Origin: Azophilus sp965214305
GTDB taxonomy: Bacteria > Pseudomonadota > Gammaproteobacteria > Pseudomonadales > Azotimanducaceae
Direction of reading: 5' to 3'
Length of the DNA stretch: 64,000 nucleotides
Assembly: GCA_965214305.1 (NCBI GenBank)
Contig: OZ243949.1
Span: 806,001-870,000, forward strand
Shown here piece after piece: positions 58,484 through 64,000 of the stretch. Within the stretch, counting starts at the first letter, position 1. Every line of letters begins with the position of its first letter. The notes beneath the pieces were generated by a model that did not search any database, was not told the DNA's origin, and saw only the letters and a program-made list of their open reading frames with translations. The translations under genes and the position numbers were made by a program.

Positions 58484-59410
58484 CTAAAGCCCGTAAAGCT
58501 CCGCAAGATCAATCAGGTTGGCGACATTTCGCACAGTGGCCGCGTCCGCGAACTGGCCGTCGATCATGACCGCACCGCGGCCCTCGGCTTCGGATTCGCG
58601 ATAGGCCGCCGTCAATTTGCGGGCATTCTCCACCCGCTCCGGGTCCGGCGTGAAGATGTCCTGGGCATGCTCAATCTGTTTGGGGTGCAGCGCCCATTTA
58701 CCGACCATGCCGAGCGCCCTCGCCTGCAAGCAAGACTTGCGGTAGGCATCGGTGTTGCTGATCGCGCCGAAAGGGCCGTCGATGGCATCAATGCCCCGAG
58801 CGCGTGCGGTCATGGCGACGCGGAATTTCGCATAGTGGAAGATATCGCCGGGATAGCGATCCGGGCCCATCATCAGACTGAGATCCATACCTTGGCTGGC
58901 GGTGTAGTCCCCCATACCGAAAATCATTGCTTCGAGACGGGGGGTGCTGCTGGCAATTGCTTCGATGTTTTGCAGCCCCAAGGTTTCCTCGATCAACAAT
59001 TCCAAGCCGATTTTCTTCTGCAAGCCCAGCATCATCTCCAACTGATTGAGCAGTTTGTCGACAAAGAGCACATCGGCCGCATCGCAGGGTTTGGGAATCA
59101 TAATGACGTCGAGGTTTTCGCGCGCGCCTTCCACCACGGCGATGACATCCCCGTGGCACCACTCGGTACCCGTATCGTTGATGCGCACGCAGCGCACCGT
59201 ATTACCCCAATCCAGATTGTTGAAGGCATCGACGATGTTGCCGCGGGCGGCGACCTTCTGATTGGGTGCGCAGGCGTCTTCCAAATCCAGAAAAACATGG
59301 TCGGCACCGCTGGCCGCCGCTTTTTCGATCATTCTGGTGTTGCTGGCCGGTACCGATAGCTGGCACCGGCGCGCACGGCGCGGTTGCCCGTGCTGGTTCA
59401 TCATGGTCAC
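58484..59410 (-). CDS. HpcH/HpaI-family CoA-ester lyase (malyl/citramalyl-CoA lyase-like)
   Basis: 308 aa from a GTG at 59410 with AGGAGG six bases upstream; two ATGs follow closely. Family motifs: LSVPASNTRMIEKAAASGAD, HVFLDLEDACAPNQK with the metal-binding acids, LELLIEETLGLQNIEAIA, MIFGMGDYTASQGMDL and GKWALHPKQIEHA. Such enzymes split or form malyl-, methylmalyl- or citramalyl-CoA, releasing glyoxylate or pyruvate. It lies 10 bp after the MaoC genes. The precise substrate is not determined. Confidence 0.88.
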   Translation of the reverse strand: MTMMNQHGQPRRARRCQLSVPASNTRMIEKAAASGADHVFLDLEDACAPNQKVAARGNIVDAFNNLDWGNTVRCVRINDTGTEWCHGDVIAVVEGARENLDVIMIPKPCDAADVLFVDKLLNQLEMMLGLQKKIGLELLIEETLGLQNIEAIASSTPRLEAMIFGMGDYTASQGMDLSLMMGPDRYPGDIFHYAKFRVAMTARARGIDAIDGPFGAISNTDAYRKSCLQARALGMVGKWALHPKQIEHAQDIFTPDPERVENARKLTAAYRESEAEGRGAVMIDGQFADAATVRNVANLIDLAELYGL

Positions 59411-59420
59411 AATTTGCCTC

Positions 59421-59903
59421 CTACTTGTCGAACCAGTGGCTTTTTTTCTTGATGAGTGCGGTGCGCTCAAGTTCGGCGACAAGTTCATCGCGCTGATTGA
59501 CGCCCCAGTGCTTGAATACGACGATGCCCGCATCTTCACGGTCGCCGTCCCGTTTTTCCAACACTCGGGAATAGGCGTAGAGCGTATCACCGTGATGCAC
59601 CATGGTTTTCAGTTGAATCTTGTCGAGGCCGAGTTCGGCCAGGGCATTTTCCACCGTGTCCTGGGACGCCAAGCCCAATACCAGTGAAAAGTTCACGCCG
59701 CCGTAGCAGAGGATCTTGCCGAGCGGGGTTTTCTCCATAAGGTGCAAATTGAAGTGGCCCTGAGCGGTGTTCATGACCATGTTGGTGATGTTGACGTTTT
59801 CCAACTCCGTCACGGTTTTGCCCCGGGCATGCTTGATGGTTTGCCCGACTGCAAAGTCCTCAAAATAGCTGTCCGGGCTGGTCAGACGTGCGAATCTACC
59901 CAT
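59421..59903 (-). CDS. MaoC-like hydratase, second of a pair
   Basis: 160 aa, single hotdog fold: SYFEDFAVGQTIKHARGKTV, NTAQGHFNLHLMEKTPLGKI, LVLGLASQDTVENALAELGL and MVHHGDTLYAYSRVLEKRDG. The start overlaps the stop of the other MaoC gene by eight bases. Together the two total 335 aa, the size of the double-hotdog mesaconyl-CoA hydratase, so they may form one heteromeric enzyme. Acting on beta-methylmalyl-CoA or a similar compound next to a CoA lyase is an inference. Confidence 0.8.
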   Translation of the reverse strand: MGRFARLTSPDSYFEDFAVGQTIKHARGKTVTELENVNITNMVMNTAQGHFNLHLMEKTPLGKILCYGGVNFSLVLGLASQDTVENALAELGLDKIQLKTMVHHGDTLYAYSRVLEKRDGDREDAGIVVFKHWGVNQRDELVAELERTALIKKKSHWFDK

Positions 59904-60423
59904 TGCGCAGCTCCTTCTTGTCGCCCATTTGTCCCCGCCAGATTGCCAAATTGGAACGACGAAATTCGATCACCTTGTGCCCATGCTGATTGAAACCCTC
60001 GTTGAACCAGGTAACGACGCCGCGCCCTTCCGACGATTTCGACTCCCGCTTCGCCTCCGTCCTGGAAACCGCTGTTAGCGTATCGCCGGGGTACACCGGC
60101 TCCAGAAATTTGAGGTCATACACGCCCAAAAACGGGCCACCCAAGCCCTCGGAACAGACCTCAACGCTTAGCCCCAAAATGACGTTAAACACCAACAGCG
60201 GGTTGACCACGATGTCGGGGTGGCCGTGCGCCTTGGCATACTCGCGGTTGGTGTAAAGCGGGTTGTAGGACAAGGTGAGATGTGAAAACTGGACGCTGTC
60301 CGCCTCCGTGATGGTGCGCCCCCAGTGATGATGAATCTCCTCGCCAACCACGAAGTCGTGGTACCCCCGCCCGCGTTTGCGCAACTTGGCGGTGCGCATG
60401 ACCTCTTCAATTTCTTCGCTCAT
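59896..60423 (-). CDS. MaoC-like hydratase, first of a pair
   Basis: 175 aa, single hotdog fold: GRGYHDFVVGEEIHHHWGRT, SHLTLSYNPLYTNREYAKAH, FLGVYDLKFLEPVYPGDTLT. In typical R-hydratases the catalytic segment reads DxNPLHxD; here it is SYNPLYTN, with both Asp and His replaced. This subunit may therefore be structural and pair with the next one. It is the first gene of the minus-strand group; the promoter must lie in the 100 bp shared with the divergent acyl-CoA dehydrogenase. Confidence 0.8.
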   Translation of the reverse strand: MSEEIEEVMRTAKLRKRGRGYHDFVVGEEIHHHWGRTITEADSVQFSHLTLSYNPLYTNREYAKAHGHPDIVVNPLLVFNVILGLSVEVCSEGLGGPFLGVYDLKFLEPVYPGDTLTAVSRTEAKRESKSSEGRGVVTWFNEGFNQHGHKVIEFRRSNLAIWRGQMGDKKELRNG

Positions 60424-60523
60424 TATCCCGTATCGGATCCCGTACCGGCAAACTTATTTAGTAATCGTAAATTAAACCGGCTAAGATGGTATTGCAAGTC
60501 CCCGTGGAACCAGGAGAGCCAAT

Positions 60524-61723
60524 ATGACCGAGAGCGTCTTTCTCACCGAAGAGCGCCGCATGATGCAGGAATCGGCACGCGATTTTGTCGCCAAGGAAGT
60601 CCTGCCCGTTGCCAATGAACTCGATCCCATACAGGGCGACATCCCTATGGACTTGTGCCGCAAGATGGGTGAAATGGGCTATTTCGGCATTCGTATTCCC
60701 GAAGAGCACGGGGGCCTGGGCCTGGGGGTTTCGGAGTACGTCATCATCAGCGAGGAGCTGGCCAGGGGCTGGATGAGTTGCGCCAGCATCATCGCCCGCT
60801 CCACTTCCTACATGCATATGGCCAACTGGCCGATGGCGAAGCGTATCGAACTGACCGAGCGCGCCGCCATCGGCGATTATCTGCAAGCGGCGGCCTTGTC
60901 GGAGCCCGATGCGGGTTCCGACCTATTCGGCAGCATCAAAACACGCGCTGTGCTGGAAGGCGACGAATGGGTTATCACCGGCAACAAGTACTGGTGTACC
61001 TTTGCCGATGGCGCGGATGTCATCAATGTGCTTTGCCGCATCGACAACATGCCCGGCCGCCGGGGCATCCGCACCATCGCGGTGGAAAAGCCGCGCGGCG
61101 AGTTGCCGGAGAATTGCAGCGGCGCGCCCATACCCAAAATCGGCTACTTTGGTTGGAAGACTTGGGAACTGCGCTTTGAGGCTGTGCGCGCGCCAAAGGA
61201 AAACATGGTCGGCCCGCTGCCGGGGGAATCAGCGCCCGCAGCCGGCGCGAGCGACGGCGCAAGCCAGCGGCTCGCGATGCTGTCCGTGCCGCGCGTACAC
61301 ACCGCGGCGCGTTCCATCGGCCTGGCGCGTGGTGCCTTGGAGGATGCCATGGCCTACGCCCAAGAGCGGGTACAGTTCGGTCAGCCGATTGCGGACTTCC
61401 AGGAAACCCGCTTCAAACTGGCGCGCATGGCATCGGAAATCGAGGCGGCGCGGCAGTTGATGTACCACGTCTCGGCAGAAATCGACGCGGGGCGCGGCTC
61501 CGACAAGGACGCCTCCATGGTGAAGTGGTTCGCGTCCGAAATGGCCGAGCGCGTCACTTCGGATGCCTTGCAGATCTTGGGTGGCGCCGGCTACACCAAG
61601 CTGCACGCCATAGAGCGCTACTGGCGGGATGCGCGCCTAACCAAGATATTCGAGGGTACTTCGGAAATTCAGTTGCGCATCATCTCGGATCATCTGCTGG
61701 GCAAACCCAAAGGCAAGGGTTAG
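60524..61723 (+). CDS. acyl-CoA dehydrogenase
   Basis: 399 aa, complete. Motifs: AAALSEPDAGSDLFGSIKTR, WVITGNKYWCTFADGADVIN, RVQFGQPIADFQETRFKLAR, LQILGGAGYTKLHAIERYWR and IFEGTSEIQLRIISDHL, with the catalytic glutamate expected in the last. The ATG at 60524 follows CAGGAGAGCC. It is divergent from the MaoC/lyase group and probably regulated with it. In the C5 pathway an acyl-CoA dehydrogenase would make mesaconyl-CoA from methylsuccinyl-CoA, but this one could act on another acyl-CoA. Confidence 0.94.
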   Translation: MTESVFLTEERRMMQESARDFVAKEVLPVANELDPIQGDIPMDLCRKMGEMGYFGIRIPEEHGGLGLGVSEYVIISEELARGWMSCASIIARSTSYMHMANWPMAKRIELTERAAIGDYLQAAALSEPDAGSDLFGSIKTRAVLEGDEWVITGNKYWCTFADGADVINVLCRIDNMPGRRGIRTIAVEKPRGELPENCSGAPIPKIGYFGWKTWELRFEAVRAPKENMVGPLPGESAPAAGASDGASQRLAMLSVPRVHTAARSIGLARGALEDAMAYAQERVQFGQPIADFQETRFKLARMASEIEAARQLMYHVSAEIDAGRGSDKDASMVKWFASEMAERVTSDALQILGGAGYTKLHAIERYWRDARLTKIFEGTSEIQLRIISDHLLGKPKGKG

Positions 61724-61791
61724 GCGCCCGCGCACGGGGTCGATTCCGTCCCAATCGGCGGCAGGCGCATCCGAGCGGGGCGTCGAGGCAA

Positions 61792-61881
61792 TTAGCCGAC
61801 GATCGCCAAAACGAAAAAACCCGCAACCAGCGCGAGGCTGGCCACGCTTTTCCAATCCAGATAGAGCGTTCCTAAAACCAT
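61792..61881 (-). CDS. possible 29-aa membrane peptide
   Basis: MVLGTLYLDWKSVASLALVA and a hydrophobic tail ending FFVLAIVG: one membrane helix. There is TAAGG upstream of the ATG at 61881. It lies in the gap between the acyl-CoA dehydrogenase and transporter genes. Short hydrophobic frames arise by chance, so this is tentative. Confidence 0.25.
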   Translation of the reverse strand: MVLGTLYLDWKSVASLALVAGFFVLAIVG

Positions 61882-61963
61882 GACCGCAACCTTACCGGAA
61901 CCATCGCCACCGCTGAAATAACAAAATCGCCTACCGATATGCCGCGCCAAGGGCCCCCGATAG

Positions 61964-61975
61964 CCTAGGAGCCTA
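61964..61975. repeat. MITE-like repeat, end remnant I
   Basis: CTAGGAGCCTAA, only the tip of the repeat, four bases before the transporter stop codon. Similar in size to the remnant at 36322-36336. Confidence 0.4.
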
Positions 61976-61978
61976 ATC

Positions 61979-62914
61979 TCACCAATACAGAGCCGCAAGC
62001 CAGGTAATGGGCAGCACGAGCAGCCACAACAGCAGGCTCATGAGCAGTGCCCGGCCGCTCAGCGATGCGATTGTCGTTCGCCGAATCTCCATGCCAATGC
62101 AGAAGAGAGCCACCATCAGTAGGAAATGGCTGGTTGTCTTGACCGCCGCGGTCAGCGCGGCCGATGGTTCGAGAATACTGGCAATGGCGGATGCCATGAC
62201 AAACAACACCAAGAAACCGGGGATGCGCAGTTTGGCTTCGCGCTGGCGCAGCAGAATGCCCGCTGCCAAAGCAACCGGTACGAGCAACAGCGTTCTAAGC
62301 AACTTAACGGTCGTGGCAACCTCCAGCGCACGGTCTCCGAAAATGGCGGCGGCACCCAGGACGGAGCTGGTGTCGTGAATGGCCAGTGCCGCCCAAACAC
62401 CGAATTGATCCTGGGTCATCCCCAGGCTGTGCCCGAACCACGGCAGCAGCAAGATTGCCCCGGCGTTCAGCAGGAAGACGATGCCGATGGCGACGGCGAC
62501 CGATTCGGGCCGGGCACGGATGATGGGTGCAAGCACCGCAATGGCCGTGCCACCGCAAATCGCTGTTCCGGCACTAAGCAATCGCGACTGGTCCCGATCC
62601 GCCCGGACCAGCCGCCCAATAGCCAGCCCGGCGATCAGGGTAGCAAATACATGGGTAACGATGAGCGCCGAGTAGTCGCGGCTGGTCTGCCAAAGCGCTT
62701 GGGTGTTCAAAGTGAAACCCAGAAGCACGATGGCTCCTTGCAGGCAAAGCTTACCGATAGGCTCGACATGGACCGGCAGGCTCGGCGTCAGCGCAAGGCT
62801 TGCCATTGCACCCGCAAACAGGGCGAGCGCGGGATGGCCGAGCCAAAGCGCCGCGCCGAATATCCCGAACACCAGGAGGCGCTTTTTACCTTCGGTAAGC
62901 GCGGCCACGGACAA
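61979..62914 (-). CDS. YeiH-family putative sulfate exporter
   Basis: About 311 aa from a TTG at 62914 (GTG 62908 also possible; no ATG fits without overlapping the CoA-transferase gene). Around ten membrane helices; LLSAGTAICGGTAIAVLAPI and WAALAIHDTSSVLGAAAIFG are the two re-entrant signature segments of the YeiH/UPF0324 family. Members are called sulfate or sulfonate exporters by similarity. Placement after the CoA-transferase gene may mean transport of the pathway's acid; that is inference. Confidence 0.82.
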   Translation of the reverse strand: MSVAALTEGKKRLLVFGIFGAALWLGHPALALFAGAMASLALTPSLPVHVEPIGKLCLQGAIVLLGFTLNTQALWQTSRDYSALIVTHVFATLIAGLAIGRLVRADRDQSRLLSAGTAICGGTAIAVLAPIIRARPESVAVAIGIVFLLNAGAILLLPWFGHSLGMTQDQFGVWAALAIHDTSSVLGAAAIFGDRALEVATTVKLLRTLLLVPVALAAGILLRQREAKLRIPGFLVLFVMASAIASILEPSAALTAAVKTTSHFLLMVALFCIGMEIRRTTIASLSGRALLMSLLLWLLVLPITWLAALYW

Positions 62915-62930
62915 TCCGTTCGTTGAGCGG

Positions 62931-64000
62931 CTAGGCGTCCGCGCCCCGCACCCGATTCTCGGCAACCCAACGCTCAATTTCGGCATCGCTGTAGCCAAGA
63001 CGTTTCAGTATTGCCAGGCTGTGCTCGCCGTGAGCGGGGCTCGCAGCACCCGGCTCGGCCCGCTCGCCGCCGAACTGGGCCGGCGGCTTGATGCGGATCA
63101 TGTTGCCCATGCGCGGATGCTCAAACCGATCCAGGCTGTCGTTCGCCTGATACTGGGCGTGCGCCAGTACTTCATCATGGTCCAGGCACTTGGCCGCCGG
63201 AACGTCACCCGCCTTCAGTTTCACCAACAATTCCTCGGTTTCATACTTGAGGAATTCGTTTCTGAGAATCTCTCTGAACTCCTCAAGGTTGGCGATCAGT
63301 TTGTCTTGGCTGTTGAAGCGCTCGTCGGCCAGCAGATGCAGTTGGTCGATGGCCTGCAACAGGCCGATCTGCTGAGCCTGATTCGCCGCCGAGACGGTAA
63401 TTCCGCCATCTTTGGTGACGGTGAGATCGTAGAGCAGTTCGCTCAGCGGCGGATTATGGTCGGCATCGTCATCAAGCAGCGTTTTGTGCATGAAACCATC
63501 GGGGAATAGAAAGAACAGGCCGGCATCCATCATGGCCAGATCGATATGCTGGCCAGCGCCGGTTTTTTCCCGGGCAAAAAGCGCGGCGGTAACGGCTTGG
63601 CAAGCGGTATAGGCGGTGATCTTGTCGCAAGCCAGGGTGCGCATGAATTGCGCCCCTCCCTTGCCGCCGCCCTGAACCGCTGTAAAACCCGCCTGCGCCT
63701 GAATAATGGGGTCATAGGCCGGCTTGCCCCGATCCGGCCCCCTGGTGCCGAACCCCGATATGGCGCAATAGATGAGACGTGGATTCAGCGACCGCAAATG
63801 CGCGCTGCCAAAAGCGAGATTATCCATGACGCCGGGCCGGTAGTTGCACAGCAACACATCGGTCTGCGTCGCCAGTTGTTCAATAACCGTCCGCCCCTCG
63901 GCGGATTTTATATCGAGGCGCAGGGACTGCTTGCCTCGATTGCAGTTGGCGAAGAGCGCCGATATGCCGCCCTTGCCGCTGCCCAGAAAGCGCATGGGGT
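62931..64000 (-). CDS. family III CoA-transferase (CaiB/BaiF), N-terminus outside window
   Basis: At least 356 residues are visible; the frame is open to the window edge and about 40-50 N-terminal residues are missing. Class III signatures: LCNYRPGVMDNLAFGS, LIYCAISGFGTRGPDRGKPA, YDPIIQAQAGF and GQHIDLAMMDAGLFFLF, with the second aspartate as the expected covalent catalyst. It moves CoA between carboxylic acids. With the CoA lyase and hydratases it fits mesaconate, itaconate or citramalate activation. The next minus-strand gene starts 17 bp later. Confidence 0.88.
   Translation of the reverse strand, partial: PMRFLGSGKGGISALFANCNRGKQSLRLDIKSAEGRTVIEQLATQTDVLLCNYRPGVMDNLAFGSAHLRSLNPRLIYCAISGFGTRGPDRGKPAYDPIIQAQAGFTAVQGGGKGGAQFMRTLACDKITAYTACQAVTAALFAREKTGAGQHIDLAMMDAGLFFLFPDGFMHKTLLDDDADHNPPLSELLYDLTVTKDGGITVSAANQAQQIGLLQAIDQLHLLADERFNSQDKLIANLEEFREILRNEFLKYETEELLVKLKAGDVPAAKCLDHDEVLAHAQYQANDSLDRFEHPRMGNMIRIKPPAQFGGERAEPGAASPAHGEHSLAILKRLGYSDAEIERWVAENRVRGADA

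Noticed and set aside
1..64000. CRISPR arrays, rRNA, complete tRNAs, prophage
   Set aside because: No regularly spaced identical repeats with unique spacers, no rRNA-like tracts, no complete cloverleaf and no phage structural genes were found by reading.

Overview
The window looks like a chromosomal piece of a GC-rich, aerobic, Gram-negative heterotroph, most likely a marine or host-associated gammaproteobacterium. The evidence is a complete complex I operon with fused nuoCD, a TonB-dependent outer-membrane receptor, Sec and Tat signal peptides, lipoproteins, class I fumarase, RecQ, and many acyl-CoA enzymes. No rRNA, complete tRNA or CRISPR array was seen. All family names come from reading motifs by eye; no database search was run.

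Layout. (1) 1-4661, minus: a truncated DUF305 gene, an unknown secreted protein, a cupin gene, an XRE-cupin regulator and a TonB receptor with a clear sigma70-type promoter. (2) 4811-11701, plus: hyuA-hyuB-putA, a tight operon for catabolism of a hydantoin/oxoproline-like or proline-derived compound. (3) 13116-11698 and 14674-13403, minus: an acyl-CoA dehydrogenase and a phosphotransferase fused to a DUF6285 domain, resembling LvaC and LvaA-LvaB of 4-hydroxyacyl-CoA catabolism. They lie directly downstream of (4) the 13-subunit nuo operon (29437-14692, minus). (5) 29770-32725: an IS1595-like element with terminal inverted repeats. Its transposase has lost the catalytic core in frame and heads an overlapping operon with a C5-cytosine methyltransferase and a NotI/EagI-like endonuclease. 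(6) 32742-33623: a HicA toxin and a HicB antitoxin that carries an extra N-terminal helix-turn-helix-like domain. (7) 33939-38536: an HDAC-like deacetylase, a histidine phosphatase, a methionine-rich acidic lipoprotein and two unknown envelope proteins. (8) 39201-47488, plus: the most unusual locus, seven genes encoding an envelope machine: a CsgG-like secreted protein, a TPR protein, a PEGA plus FGE-like protein, a Pro-rich periplasmic protein, a MotA/TolQ/ExbB-type channel and two proteins that join a TolR/ExbD-like helix (FLDV motif) to a periplasmic von Willebrand A domain. (9) 47674-58430: acyl-CoA dehydrogenase, a damaged AAA ATPase, a Tat protein, fumarase, membrane dipeptidase, DUF4153 protein, RecQ, TetR. 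(10) 58484-64000: a CoA-ester lyase, two MaoC hydratases, an acyl-CoA dehydrogenase, a YeiH-type transporter and a family III CoA-transferase, suggesting C4/C5 dicarboxylyl-CoA catabolism.

Four dispersed repeat families run through the intergenic DNA. The main one is a 167-bp MITE-like palindromic element bounded by CTAG. Its hairpin arms vary in a compensatory way between copies, its ends supply stop codons to neighbouring genes, and two inverted copies bracket the stator-like locus. A second, about 78-bp, hairpin repeat also shows compensatory arm changes and marks where two genes really start.
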